Both the position numbers and the translations under genes were made by a program. 21,248 bases of DNA. It comes from Bacteroidales bacterium. GTDB taxonomy: Bacteria > Bacteroidota > Bacteroidia > Bacteroidales > JAGOPY01. Under the pieces are notes generated by a model. It ran no database searches. It saw nothing but the letters and a program-made list of their open reading frames with translations, and was not told where the DNA came from. The stretch spans positions 1 to 21,248 of the forward strand of contig DAOWEV010000152.1 of assembly GCA_030638325.1 (NCBI GenBank), in the 5' to 3' direction. This document shows, piece after piece, positions 1-7,778 of the stretch. Positions within the stretch are counted from its first letter, which is position 1; each line of letters starts with the position of its first letter.

Positions 1-1
1 A

Positions 2-64
2 CTTATTAACCTGTCAAGGATTGCATGGGAAAGAACTCTGCAATACTATCTCAGGCTTTTATAG
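2..64 (+). CDS. C-terminal end of an unidentified protein (partial)
   Basis: The frame starting at base 2 is open to a TAG at 62-64 and gives 20 residues ending LQYYLRLL. The ending INLSRIAWERTLQYYL has the look of the last helix of a group 1 glycosyltransferase (an SWE-T-----YL pattern), but this is only an impression from a very short piece. The gene enters from the left edge. The other open frame here (25-225) has no recognisable content and is less convincing. Confidence 0.3.
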   Translation, partial: LINLSRIAWERTLQYYLRLL

Positions 65-368
65 AATCTTTTGGGTCAGGTATTGTAACTGAGTTGCTGG
101 ATAAAAACGCGCGAATTTTAACCTATTGGGATGTTGATTCTTTAGGCTGTATATTGAAATTTAGTAAACTAATAAGTAAGGATGAATTCCCACTGGCGCA
201 TGGATGCTCCTTATGCTATTACTAACTCGCAAGTTGCAAGTTTTCTTCACCATTCTCAGTAGTGCCCACGGGAGGTTAAGTTGGAAGAGTATAAAAACCT
301 GCCTGTTTTTTGTTGACCATTCAAAATGGACATAAATAATAATAAACGACATGATCTTGTTTGTGTTT

Positions 369-422
369 GGGCTAAAGCCCGGTTTATATTGCGTAATCTT
401 ATTAAACGGCATAAATGCCGTT
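369..422. repeat. REP-like palindrome pair
   Basis: Two short palindromes sit 24 bases apart. GGGCTAAAGCCC (369-380) has 5-base arms around AA, and AACGGCATAAATGCCGTT (405-422) has 8-base arms around AA. From general familiarity, this word pair recurs in intergenic regions of Bacteroidota and resembles repeats mobilised by REP-associated tyrosine transposases. No such transposase is in the window, so membership of a REP family is inference. Confidence 0.55.
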
Positions 423-494
423 CCTAATTATTTTGGTTTATTTCATTAACTTGAATCAATTATCAGCTGTCTGTTCCCTGTAAACTATTCCCGT

Positions 495-529
495 CTTCGG
501 ACTTCGGACTTCCGACTTCGGTCTTCTGT
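495..529. repeat. Heptad tandem array, CTTCGGA type
   Basis: Five consecutive 7-base words are readable: CTTCGGA, CTTCGGA, CTTCCGA, CTTCGGT, CTTCTGT. The same word, on one or both strands, makes up arrays at 6387-6461 and 10185-10219. It lies between the two CTGTTCCCTGT direct repeats. Confidence 0.7.
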
Positions 530-587
530 TCCCTGTCCCCGTAAAGCCAAATAATCAAAATCATCCACCATAAACCCAATGTTTCCC

Positions 588-595
588 TATCTTTG
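588..595 (+). promoter_or_regulatory. Putative lysS promoter -7 box
   Basis: TATCTTTG matches the Bacteroidota sigma-ABfr -7 consensus TAnnTTTG. It lies 73 bases before the lysS start. No clear TTTG -33 box was found at the usual spacing, so only the -7 box is claimed. Confidence 0.5.
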
Positions 596-668
596 CAGCG
601 ATTTGTTAGAGAATTCAATGAAGCTATGTGCCTCCCATTGAAAAAACATTGCAAAAAAATATTACATT

Positions 669-2387
669 ATGAACCTGAGCGAACAGGAGATCATCCGCAG
701 GAATTCATTGCAGGAACTGATCAAACTGGGCATTGACCCTTACCCGGCCGGAATCTTTGAAGTGAGTGCAAGCGCTGCTGAGATACACGAAAAATTCCCA
801 AAAGACAACACGCTTTACCAGGATGTAGCCATTGCCGGGCGTATCATGAACCGGCGCATCATGGGAGCAGCATCTTTTGCTGAAATCCAGGATGATAGCG
901 GGAAAATACAGCTTTATCTGAAGCGTGATGACATATGCCCGGGTGAGGATAAAACAATGTATAATACCGTCTTTAAAAAACTTCTCGACATTGGGGATAT
1001 CATTTGGGTGAAAGGTTATGTTTTTATCACTAAAATGGGAGAAATTACGGTGCATGTAAAGCAATTCAGCTTGCTCAGTAAAGCATTACGGCCTTTGCCT
1101 GTCGTCAAGGAAAAAGATGGCGAAGTTTATGATGCTTTTACCGATCCCGAGCAAAGATACCGCCAGCGTTATCTGGATATGATCGTCAACCCGCAGGTGA
1201 AAGAGATATTTGTAAAAAGGACTAAGATGATCGATTCAATGAGGGAATTCCTGAATGCAAAAGGATACCTCGAAGTGGAAACCCCAATTCTCCAACCGCT
1301 GTACGGGGGCGCTGCTGCAAAACCGTTCAAGACGCATCACAATACCCTGGACATGACGCTCTACCTTCGGATTGCCAATGAGCTCTACCTGAAACGCCTG
1401 ATTGTGGGGGGATATGATGGTGTTTATGAGTTCTCTAAAGATTTCCGTAATGAAGGCATGAGCCGTTTCCACAACCCTGAGTTTACCCAGATGGAATTGT
1501 ATGTGGCCTATAAGGATTATGAATGGATGATGGAGCTGGTGGAGGAAATGACAGAGAAAATTGCGCTGGATGTGCATGGTACGACAAAAGTTGAAGTTGG
1601 GGATCATGTGATCGACTTCAAACGCCCCTGGAAGAGATATACTATGTTTGAAATAATTGAACATTTCACCGGCATTGACATCTCAGGTATGACAGAAAAT
1701 GAACTCCGGCTAACGGCAAAGAAGCTTGATGTGGAGGTGGATGAAACCATGGGTAAAGGCAAGATCATCGATGAGATCTTTGGCGAGACCTGTGAGGCCA
1801 GGCTGATACAACCTGTTTTTATAACTGATTACCCGGTGGAAATGTCGCCACTTGCAAGGAAACATCGCTCCCTGGATGGCCTGGCAGAACGCTTTGAAGC
1901 CATTTGCAATGGCAAAGAGATATGCAATGCTTTCACAGAACTGAACGATCCATTGGATCAGCGCAAACGTTTTGAAGCACAACTCGAGCTGGGACGACGG
2001 GGTGATCAGGAATCCATGATCCTTGACGAAGATTTTCTGCGGGCCCTGGAATTCGGGATGCCTCCGGCTGCAGGTTTGGGCATCGGCATCGACAGGCTGG
2101 CAATGGTCATGACCAATTCCCAATCGATACAGGATGTACTGTTCTTCCCACAGATGAGGCCTCAGCAAAAAGAAGCTGTTTCAACAGATGAGGATTTCAA
2201 GGAACGGGGAATCCCTTCAGCATGGCTCCAATGGATCCGCACTTTGGGATACAATACATTAGAAGCGCTCGACAAATCCAACCCGAATAAACTGGCCAAC
2301 GATCTGAACGGACTCAGGAAAAAGAACAAACTTGATGTACCCGCACTAAATAGCGAGGTAGTGAAAAGCTGGCAGTTTCCACAATAA
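669..2387 (+). CDS. lysS: Lysyl-tRNA synthetase, class II
   Basis: Charges tRNA-Lys with lysine using ATP, in the cytoplasm. The 572-residue protein shows an N-terminal anticodon-binding OB fold (about residues 50-140, containing VAIAGRIMNRRIMG), then the class II catalytic core. Motif 2 is visible as DFRNEGMSRFHNPEF from residue 258, and motif 3 as GLGIGIDRLAM from residue 469. After motif 3 there is a C-terminal extension of about 85 residues (ERGIPSAWLQWIRTLGYNTLE and on), which looks helical and which I recall as common in Bacteroidota LysS; it makes the protein longer than the roughly 500 residues of E. coli LysS. The ATG is preceded by an A-rich leader with no Shine-Dalgarno sequence, as is usual in this phylum. 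It appears to be a single-gene unit with its own promoter. Essential housekeeping gene; identification is secure. Confidence 0.97.
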   Translation: MNLSEQEIIRRNSLQELIKLGIDPYPAGIFEVSASAAEIHEKFPKDNTLYQDVAIAGRIMNRRIMGAASFAEIQDDSGKIQLYLKRDDICPGEDKTMYNTVFKKLLDIGDIIWVKGYVFITKMGEITVHVKQFSLLSKALRPLPVVKEKDGEVYDAFTDPEQRYRQRYLDMIVNPQVKEIFVKRTKMIDSMREFLNAKGYLEVETPILQPLYGGAAAKPFKTHHNTLDMTLYLRIANELYLKRLIVGGYDGVYEFSKDFRNEGMSRFHNPEFTQMELYVAYKDYEWMMELVEEMTEKIALDVHGTTKVEVGDHVIDFKRPWKRYTMFEIIEHFTGIDISGMTENELRLTAKKLDVEVDETMGKGKIIDEIFGETCEARLIQPVFITDYPVEMSPLARKHRSLDGLAERFEAICNGKEICNAFTELNDPLDQRKRFEAQLELGRRGDQESMILDEDFLRALEFGMPPAAGLGIGIDRLAMVMTNSQSIQDVLFFPQMRPQQKEAVSTDEDFKERGIPSAWLQWIRTLGYNTLEALDKSNPNKLANDLNGLRKKNKLDVPALNSEVVKSWQFPQ

Positions 2388-2397
2388 GAATGTATTC

Positions 2398-2555
2398 AAA
2401 TCCGAAATCCTAATATCGAAACCCTAAACAAATTCAAAACGCAAATGTTCCAATCCAGATAGCAGAGACGCAATATTTTGCGTCTGTACTGTTTCGTTAT
2501 TTAAATTTTGATCATTAGATATTGTTTAGTATTTCGGATTTCGTGCTTCGAATTT
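2398..2555. repeat. Imperfect long inverted repeat, copy A (downstream of lysS)
   Basis: The left end (AAATCCGAAATCCTAA, then CCTAAACAAATTCAAAA to about 2440) is roughly complementary to the right end (GATATTGTTTAGTATTTCGG and on, about 2516-2545). A perfect hairpin lies in the centre at 2466-2485. Copy B at 3696-3921 shares the end sequences. No gene is visible in the 309-base gap. It could form a long hairpin in the lysS 3' end and may be a MITE-like element. Confidence 0.5.
2466..2485. repeat. Perfect hairpin AGACGCAA-TATT-TTGCGTCT
   Basis: Two 8-base arms are perfectly complementary around a 4-base loop, 78 bases after the lysS stop. No T-run follows directly, so this is better read as a REP-like palindrome than a classical intrinsic terminator. 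The word GAGACGCAAAATTTTGCGTCTC is, from memory, common between genes in several bacterial phyla. Confidence 0.6.
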
Positions 2556-2639
2556 ATAGTGAGAAACGCTCCATACACCTCAATGTGGTGCTTCCTCAAA
2601 ACCCCACCCCTTGAATGGTAGTCCGTAACTTATATTTTA

Positions 2640-2647
2640 TATCTTTG
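2640..2647 (+). promoter_or_regulatory. Putative -7 box of the TPR gene
   Basis: TATCTTTG fits TAnnTTTG and is followed by GCAGG, as at the lysS promoter. It lies 49 bases before the ATG at 2697. A TTG at 2611-2613 lies slightly further upstream than the usual -33 spacing. Confidence 0.5.
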
Positions 2648-2696
2648 CAGGCTTAAATTTCAATCAATCAATGTTTAACTAAAATAACAAACGGAA

Positions 2697-3650
2697 ATGA
2701 ATAAACTAAAAGCTATCTTGATGCTTGTTCTTGTCAATCTCACAGTACTTGCATTTACTCAGTCGGTCAATGAAGCAGGAGACATGTTTAACCAGGCTAT
2801 TCAGAATAGTAAAGAAGCAAATTATGAAGCTGCAGTGGATGCCTACCTCAAGACGATCAAAATATGCGACCAGCTCGGAGATGAAGGTACAGACCTTAAA
2901 ATAAAAGCTGAACAACAGCTTGCCACTTCGTATTATAACCTTGCTAAAAGTCAGTATACAGAGAAGAATTATACCGAAGCATTAAAAAGTTTTGATAAAG
3001 CTGCCAATGCAGCCATTACCGTTGGAAATGACAAAACCAGGGATGCTTCCTATACCTATATTGCAGGCATTAACACCTCATATGGCAACAGTTATTACAA
3101 GAAAGAAGAATATGAAAAAGCCATTGAAAAATTCAATAAAGCGCTTCAAGTCAAGCCGGATTACATCAAGGCTGTCTACGGGCTTGGTATTGTCTACAAA
3201 AAACAAGACGATCTGGATAAGATGAAAGAAGCCATGGATAAAGCCATTGCAATGGGAGGAGAAGGAGATAAAACTGCTGCCAAAGCCAAATCTGTCACGG
3301 GAACTGCATTTTTCAATGCGGGAGCAACAGCGCTTCAGGAGGAAGCAAATCAAAAAGCCTATGATTATCTTGCAACTTCCACACAATATAAAGAAAGTGA
3401 CCCCAAGACATATTACTATATGGCTGTTGCCTCCAATAATTTGTCAAAATGGAATGACGCCATCACTGCTGCTAACAAAGCTATTGAACTTGGCTGTGAA
3501 GAACCATCAGATGCCCATTTCATGATCGGTCAGGCCTTTGAAGGAAAAAGCGATAAAACCTCTGCATGCAAGGCTTATAAGAAGGTAACAGCCGGCGACA
3601 ATGTGGAAGCGGCAAAATACCAGATCAGCCAGGTTTTGAAATGTAATTAA
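2697..3650 (+). CDS. Secreted tetratricopeptide-repeat protein
   Basis: A 317-residue protein with an N-terminal signal peptide (about residues 1-21, MNKLKAILMLVLVNLTVLAF then TQS) and no lipobox, so probably periplasmic. TPR units are visible as helix pairs with the spaced A/Y/G pattern: around 27-60 (EANYEAAVDAYLKTIKI), 79-112 (YNLAKSQYTEKNYTEALKSF), 128-165 (GNSYYKKEEYEKAIEKFNKA), 162-195, and 236-300 (NNLSKWNDAITAANKAIELG). TPR domains bind peptides or other proteins, so this is likely a scaffold or envelope assembly factor, but the partner is not visible. It is a lone gene with its own promoter and is flanked on both sides by related inverted repeats (copies A and B). The start is supported by the signal peptide beginning at the ATG. 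Confidence 0.85.
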   Translation: MNKLKAILMLVLVNLTVLAFTQSVNEAGDMFNQAIQNSKEANYEAAVDAYLKTIKICDQLGDEGTDLKIKAEQQLATSYYNLAKSQYTEKNYTEALKSFDKAANAAITVGNDKTRDASYTYIAGINTSYGNSYYKKEEYEKAIEKFNKALQVKPDYIKAVYGLGIVYKKQDDLDKMKEAMDKAIAMGGEGDKTAAKAKSVTGTAFFNAGATALQEEANQKAYDYLATSTQYKESDPKTYYYMAVASNNLSKWNDAITAANKAIELGCEEPSDAHFMIGQAFEGKSDKTSACKAYKKVTAGDNVEAAKYQISQVLKCN

Positions 3651-3695
3651 TGGTATTTATTTAGCTCTAATTTTGTTTGTTAAGTATCTGATAAA

Positions 3696-3921
3696 GCACT
3701 AAATCCGAATTCCTAAATCCTAAACAAATTTAAATGTCAGAAATTTAAAACTCAAAACAGTGTGGCTTTGAGGAAAAAACTTTATTGATGATATTTTTAC
3801 TGGCGCATGGGTCAATAATAGTGAAATCTGAAAAGATGAATACCACAACACAGTTTTAAACATTTGAAAATTTGAATTTTGTGATTGTTTAGTATTTAGA
3901 AATTAGAGCTTAGAGTTTAAT
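3696..3921. repeat. Imperfect long inverted repeat, copy B (between convergent genes)
   Basis: This fills most of the 317-base gap between the ends of the TPR gene and the deiminase gene. The left arm (CACTAAATCCGAATTCCTAA, then CCTAAACAAATTTAAA) is roughly complementary to the right arm (GTGATTGTTTAGTATTTAGA and on, ending near 3921). Inner parts also pair (AATTTAAAACTCAAAACAGTG against CACAGTTTTAAACATT). Both ends resemble copy A at 2398-2555. No gene is seen. A long hairpin here could end transcription from both sides. Confidence 0.5.
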
Positions 3922-3967
3922 ATGAAGATAAACATTCGCGTGATAGATAACACCTAAATAGTTACAA

Positions 3968-6004
3968 TTAATGCTTTATTAGCTTCCTTACAACAGATTG
4001 TTTGTTTACAGTCATTTTAAGCAAATAAATACCGCTTGTAACATCATTGCCACCATCATTATTACCATGCCATGTAATTTTATGCATGCCGGCAGGTAGT
4101 TCTGTATCTGCGAGGTGTTTGATCAACTTCCCGCTAAGATCGTATACGGTAATGTTTGTGGAGCTGCTTTTTTCCAGGCTAAAATGAATGGTTGTTGAAC
4201 TCCTGAATGGATTTGGGCAGATGCCGTCAATTACCAAAACATCAGCTGCCGGATATGTCTCTACAGAAGTTAAGAGGTCTTCGTTAACTTTAATGATGAC
4301 TTTATGTGAGCCGTTTTCTGTGGTAATATGCAGGGTATCTGTGACAAACCCTGTGAAGTTATCTACCGGCAATCCGACAATGACAGTCAGGTCCAATGTA
4401 TCACCATAACCCATAACAAATGGTGTGGCAGGCGGCGGTGGGGAAATTTCCCAGAAAAAAGCTCCCGAAGTTCCGTATTCCTCAATATCTGTTATGGTCA
4501 GGTCGCCTTCTGTGAAATTATAAATACTGAAAGATTTTCCATTCTGCAGGTCGTCATAGGTCATGAATATCAGGGTATCCGGATTGGCCACAGCATCGGT
4601 GGCATAAGCTATATCGAAGACATGCGGGTCAGGCTGTCCGATATACGGATGCTCCATAACCCTTCCGGAAAAATCTGCAGCATGCAGGTAGTAAGCAATT
4701 TCGCTTCCGGGTTCCTGAAAAGGAATTGTTGTTTTATAACTGAATCCTTCAACATGAGATAACTGTGTTGTGTGATAGACACTACTGTCAACCATGTAAT
4801 ATAACACCAGGGAATTCTGGATAACACCATAACTACTATAAGGGATGATCTCAGTCGTTATTTCCCAGTCAAGCTGAAATTCCTGGCTGCCGAGAAAAGG
4901 AAAATGCCTGACATAGAGCATCCCAATATCCGCAACCCCCTTGGCTCTGCAATGCAAGGCATCTATATTTGCCCAGTTGTTGTGCATAATCCCGATGACT
5001 TCATATCCCGGCATGGCCTCCTCATAGACCTGTAATGCCGCGTTGTCATGAGGACTCCCGGTAATGGGGACAAGCACTTTTTTATTCAGAATGAGAGAAT
5101 TGGTATAGGGTGTGTATGGATAATCACCGGGTGTATAAACCCTGTATACCTGGTACAATGTTCCGTAAGAACTGTTACGCAGGGCAAAATAATTAGCCAC
5201 ATATTCAAAATCGCTGTAGCGATAATCCCACTCCGGAACCTGCCCGATCAGGACCTTATCCACATCCAGGAATTTTCCCCAGCAATCGATATGCTTGATA
5301 GATTCATCCAGAGGGTCCAGAAGAACATGATGATTTTCCACCCCGAGGTAGGCTTCAACCAGGGCGTTGATGCTATCGTGCGTAAGCGCCTGATTTTCGT
5401 CCCAAACCAGGTCTGTTGAAGCGCCAGCCCAAAACCCGTCACACATCCAGTTTCCTCCGGTATGTACGAGCGGCATGCCGTATAACTCAATCCCAAGATA
5501 ATTGGCAACCGCGATCGGAATGTCATTATCGAACGGCCTTGGCCTGTTATAAGGAAAATTGCAGATACCTACTTCGTGATCCCCATTCACAACATACCAC
5601 GGGCCGTAATCACGGGTCCAGTAAGTATTGGTCGGAGCATACATGAAATCACAGTTATTCAGATTGACCCCGGCATTCTGGTACATATTGATGACCTGCT
5701 GCTCTTCCCCGGCATTTGCAACAATGGTCAGGACAATACAATCATCTGCCATCTCCCTGACCAGGGTCATGGGTATGCCAAATGGATATCTTATCAATAC
5801 CGATTGCATGTGTTCAAACTCGGCGATCATCCTGACATCACCTTCAGGAGGATCTGTCGGATAAAAATCCCGGCCTATTTCGTTTTTGCGAAGCTCTTCC
5901 TCCGGGGTCATATGGTGGGTAAGCCTGTTCTGGGAAAAAGCCGGTGAGCTGATCAGGAATACCGAAGAAGACAGCAATAAGGTTATGAGTATCTTATTCA
6001 TCAT
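3968..6004 (-). CDS. Secreted peptidylarginine deiminase, PPAD-like, with T9SS sorting domain
   Basis: Predicted to hydrolyse the guanidinium group of arginine to citrulline and ammonia (agmatine deiminase/PAD_porph superfamily). Domains: signal peptide 1-24, catalytic pentein fold about 55-365, Ig-like beta domain about 370-475, another beta-rich module about 480-585, and a type A T9SS sorting domain 591-678 (starting near CPNPF, with YDLSGKLI and GIYLLKM, ending in basic RKLIKH). Visible active-site residues: D132 in YWTRDYGPW, R154 and R156 in NRPRP, H238 and D240 in KHIDCWGK, N302 in YTNSLILNK, and C352 in LHCRAK. As I recall P. gingivalis PPAD, these match D130, R152, R154, H236, D238, N297 and C351; the two arginines bind the carboxylate of a C-terminal arginine. 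Start is ATG 6004 or the next ATG, 6001. It is divergent from tatA. A free-agmatine deiminase is unlikely given the export signals. Confidence 0.9.
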   Translation of the reverse strand: MMNKILITLLLSSSVFLISSPAFSQNRLTHHMTPEEELRKNEIGRDFYPTDPPEGDVRMIAEFEHMQSVLIRYPFGIPMTLVREMADDCIVLTIVANAGEEQQVINMYQNAGVNLNNCDFMYAPTNTYWTRDYGPWYVVNGDHEVGICNFPYNRPRPFDNDIPIAVANYLGIELYGMPLVHTGGNWMCDGFWAGASTDLVWDENQALTHDSINALVEAYLGVENHHVLLDPLDESIKHIDCWGKFLDVDKVLIGQVPEWDYRYSDFEYVANYFALRNSSYGTLYQVYRVYTPGDYPYTPYTNSLILNKKVLVPITGSPHDNAALQVYEEAMPGYEVIGIMHNNWANIDALHCRAKGVADIGMLYVRHFPFLGSQEFQLDWEITTEIIPYSSYGVIQNSLVLYYMVDSSVYHTTQLSHVEGFSYKTTIPFQEPGSEIAYYLHAADFSGRVMEHPYIGQPDPHVFDIAYATDAVANPDTLIFMTYDDLQNGKSFSIYNFTEGDLTITDIEEYGTSGAFFWEISPPPPATPFVMGYGDTLDLTVIVGLPVDNFTGFVTDTLHITTENGSHKVIIKVNEDLLTSVETYPAADVLVIDGICPNPFRSSTTIHFSLEKSSSTNITVYDLSGKLIKHLADTELPAGMHKITWHGNNDGGNDVTSGIYLLKMTVNKQSVVRKLIKH

Positions 6005-6024
6005 GATGCATATTAATTATGTAA

Positions 6025-6032
6025 CAAAGTTA
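6025..6032 (-). promoter_or_regulatory. Putative -7 box of the deiminase gene
   Basis: On the minus strand this reads TAACTTTG, matching TAnnTTTG, 20 bases before the ATG at 6004. The same octamer serves the tssN unit at 18751-18758. No convincing -33 box was found. Confidence 0.5.
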
Positions 6033-6095
6033 TGAAAATTTAACTGCGGGAAAGTTGTTCTCTGATCTGAACTTCTGATGGATTGTAATAATTCG

Positions 6096-6103
6096 TACAT
6101 TTG
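6096..6103 (+). promoter_or_regulatory. Putative tatA -7 box
   Basis: TACATTTG matches TAnnTTTG, 35 bases before the tatA ATG, and is followed by GCA like the other boxes here. It is arranged divergently with the deiminase promoter in a 134-base gap. Confidence 0.5.
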
Positions 6104-6138
6104 CATAGAACTTAAGTATCGAACCTAATTTTTATACT

Positions 6139-6354
6139 ATGAATCCATTCATCATATTAGGAATAATAGGGCCATGGCAGATAGTCCTCATCGTTGTAAT
6201 AATACTGTTACTTTTTGGTGGGAAGAAAATCCCCGAACTGATGCGTGGTATTGGGAAAGGCGCCCGGGAACTTAGAAAAGGCCTGAATGAGGATGATGAG
6301 CCGGGCGATAAACCGGGCGACAAGCCGGTTGAGAAACCTAAAGAAGACAACTAA
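6139..6354 (+). CDS. tatA: Twin-arginine translocase subunit TatA/TatE family
   Basis: Forms the pore-like component of the Tat pathway, which moves folded proteins across the inner membrane. The 71-residue protein has the standard layout: a short N-terminal membrane helix (about 11-27, GPWQIVLIVVIILLLFGG), the FGGKKIPELMRGIGKG hinge and amphipathic helix (about 26-45), then an acidic and proline-rich tail with a small internal repeat (PGDKPGDKPVEKP). The length is normal for TatA. No tatC is beside it, which is common in Bacteroidota. The antisense open frame is a shadow. TatA and TatB are hard to separate by sequence alone, but the short length and the GG hinge favour TatA/E. Confidence 0.93.
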   Translation: MNPFIILGIIGPWQIVLIVVIILLLFGGKKIPELMRGIGKGARELRKGLNEDDEPGDKPGDKPVEKPKEDN

Positions 6355-6386
6355 AAAACATCGCCAGGATCTTTCGGATTAACTGT

Positions 6387-6461
6387 GGAAGTCAGAAGTC
6401 CGAAGTCCGAAGTTTTTTTTAACAACTCCCGTCTCCCGTCTTCCGACTTCGGACTTCCGAC
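6387..6461. repeat. Heptad array folded as an inverted repeat after tatA
   Basis: Left arm 6391-6412 and right arm 6440-6461 are complementary at 20 of 22 positions, with a 27-base loop that begins with eight Ts. Both arms are made of 7-base words (GGAAGTC, AGAAGTC, CGAAGTC on the left; GACTTCG, GACTTCC on the right), the same word family as 495-529 and 10185-10219. It may act as a terminator for tatA, though the T-run lies in the loop. Confidence 0.65.
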
Positions 6462-6478
6462 TAAAGAAATAGTACCTA

Positions 6479-6486
6479 TAATTTTG
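6479..6486 (+). promoter_or_regulatory. Putative -7 box of the hemerythrin/PAS gene
   Basis: TAATTTTG matches TAnnTTTG and lies 19 bases before the ATG at 6506, which would give a very short leader. Confidence 0.4.
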
Positions 6487-6505
6487 TCATAATAATATTG
6501 ATTTC

Positions 6506-7711
6506 ATGTCGGAATTTTTGAATAATGATGAACAGCGGAGAGAAGACCTGAGCGCCCTCGGAGTGGGATTGGTGAAAGGCGAAAAAGGATTGGCGCTGAT
6601 CGACAAATATAATGAGGCCATTCAGTCGGTTATCCCTGAAGATGTTTATTATTTTGTTGATCAGATGGTCAGGGCTGAAAAGGACATGGAGGTTGTAAAA
6701 AAAGCAATCAGCAAAGTCTTGAATATTCTTTATAAACCCCTGAAAAGATTTACATGGGATTTTACAGGAAATGAGTTGCTTGAAAACCTGGTTCTGGATA
6801 ATGCAGCCATGGACATCCGTTTGAAAGAGTTCAAGGAACAGGTAAAACGCCTTAACGCTTTCACCGAAGGAAGCGGTAACTGGCAGGAAACAAAGACCAG
6901 GTTGAGAGAGCTTTTAGATAATATTTTCGTTTTTGAGAAACATTATCTGATCAAAGAGAATGTGCTGTTTCCGAAGCTGGAAGAAATGCTGGAAGACTAT
7001 CGCTGTATGCATGTGATGTGGTCGATCCACGATGATTTCAGAAAAAGCATAAAAAAACTGTCAGAACTGCTTAAGCAGGGCCAGCCGGAAATGGATGCGC
7101 TGAACAGCGAATTTGGCAATCTTTTCTTTTCGGTATATCCGGTGATTTTCAGGGAAGAAATGATACTGTTCCCGGTTGCTGGTAAGATCATTAAGCCTGA
7201 AGAATGGGATGTGCTGTTTCAGTTGAGCCTCGAAATTGGTTTTGCATTTGTAAACCCGGAAGTAAAAACCAGGGATTCTTCCACTGATACCATTAAACCA
7301 CTTCCGCAGGGCACAATAGATCTGAAAACAGGGGCCTTATCGGCCGAACAACTGATCGGGATATTCAGTACACTTCCCGTTGATATTACTTTTGTTGATG
7401 AACATGATGAAGTGAGATATTTCTCTGATCCGAAAGACCGGATTTTCACCAGGACAAAAGCGATTATTGGCAGGAAAGTACAGAATTGCCATCCTCCTGA
7501 GAGCATGCATGTTGTTGAAGAGATACTGACATCATTCAAATCCGGGGAAAAAGAGGTGGAAAGCTTCTGGATCAATATAAAAGGAAAATTTATTTTAATT
7601 CAATATTATGCTGTCAGAAATGAAACCGGCAAATACCTGGGGACCCTTGAAGTGAGTATGGATGCCTCCTGGATAAGATCACTGGATGGAGAAAAGAGAT
7701 TGCTGGGTTAA
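6506..7711 (+). CDS. DUF438-like hemerythrin HHE and PAS domain protein
   Basis: A 401-residue cytoplasmic protein. The N-terminal third (about 14-90) is helical and resembles the DUF438 region. A hemerythrin-like HHE bundle follows (about 95-240), with likely iron ligands in FEKHYLIKENVLFPKLE (H146, E151), WSIHDDF (H175) and REEMILFP (E217). The C-terminal part (about 290-390) is a PAS domain with the family's typical RTKAIIGRKVQNCHPPESM segment and GTLEVSMD end. Hemerythrin domains bind di-iron and sense or carry O2 or NO; PAS domains sense ligand or redox state. There is no kinase, cyclase or DNA-binding output, so the role is probably sensing or oxygen/NO handling, with the partner unknown. 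An octamer repeat array starts within its stop codon. Confidence 0.85.
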   Translation: MSEFLNNDEQRREDLSALGVGLVKGEKGLALIDKYNEAIQSVIPEDVYYFVDQMVRAEKDMEVVKKAISKVLNILYKPLKRFTWDFTGNELLENLVLDNAAMDIRLKEFKEQVKRLNAFTEGSGNWQETKTRLRELLDNIFVFEKHYLIKENVLFPKLEEMLEDYRCMHVMWSIHDDFRKSIKKLSELLKQGQPEMDALNSEFGNLFFSVYPVIFREEMILFPVAGKIIKPEEWDVLFQLSLEIGFAFVNPEVKTRDSSTDTIKPLPQGTIDLKTGALSAEQLIGIFSTLPVDITFVDEHDEVRYFSDPKDRIFTRTKAIIGRKVQNCHPPESMHVVEEILTSFKSGEKEVESFWINIKGKFILIQYYAVRNETGKYLGTLEVSMDASWIRSLDGEKRLLG

Positions 7712-7766
7712 TGATACAATGATACAATGATATAATGATACAATGATACAATGATATAATGATTGA
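7711..7766. repeat. Octamer tandem array ATGATACA/ATGATATA
   Basis: Seven 8-base words: ATGATACA, ATGATACA, ATGATATA, ATGATACA, ATGATACA, ATGATATA, ATGATTGA. The first six form two copies of a 24-base unit (A, A, B). The array begins on the last base of the TAA stop of the preceding gene. Confidence 0.8.
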
Positions 7767-7778
7767 ATGACAACTAAT

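Larger units (their letters stand above)
65..587. other. Non-coding stretch upstream of lysS with palindromes and a heptad array
   Basis: No convincing gene lies between the partial frame at the left edge and lysS. The stretch holds two REP-like palindromes (369-380 and 405-422), an 11-base direct repeat CTGTTCCCTGT at 471-481 and 526-536, and an array of five 7-base words at 495-529. The lysS promoter follows at 588. Open frames of 60-80 codons here have no recognisable domain and run through the repeats. Confidence 0.6.

Noticed and set aside
25..225. 66-codon open frame at the left edge
   Set aside because: No domain, leader or Shine-Dalgarno sequence; the frame starting at base 2 gives a more protein-like ending.
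4328..4762. 144-codon plus-strand frame inside the deiminase gene, and other long antisense frames (for example 1710-2168 in lysS)
   Set aside because: They shadow genes with clear family motifs and lack any domain of their own.
3968..6004. Functional link between the T9SS-exported deiminase and neighbouring tatA
   Set aside because: The signal peptide has no twin-arginine motif (it is Sec-like), and the two genes are divergent with separate promoters.
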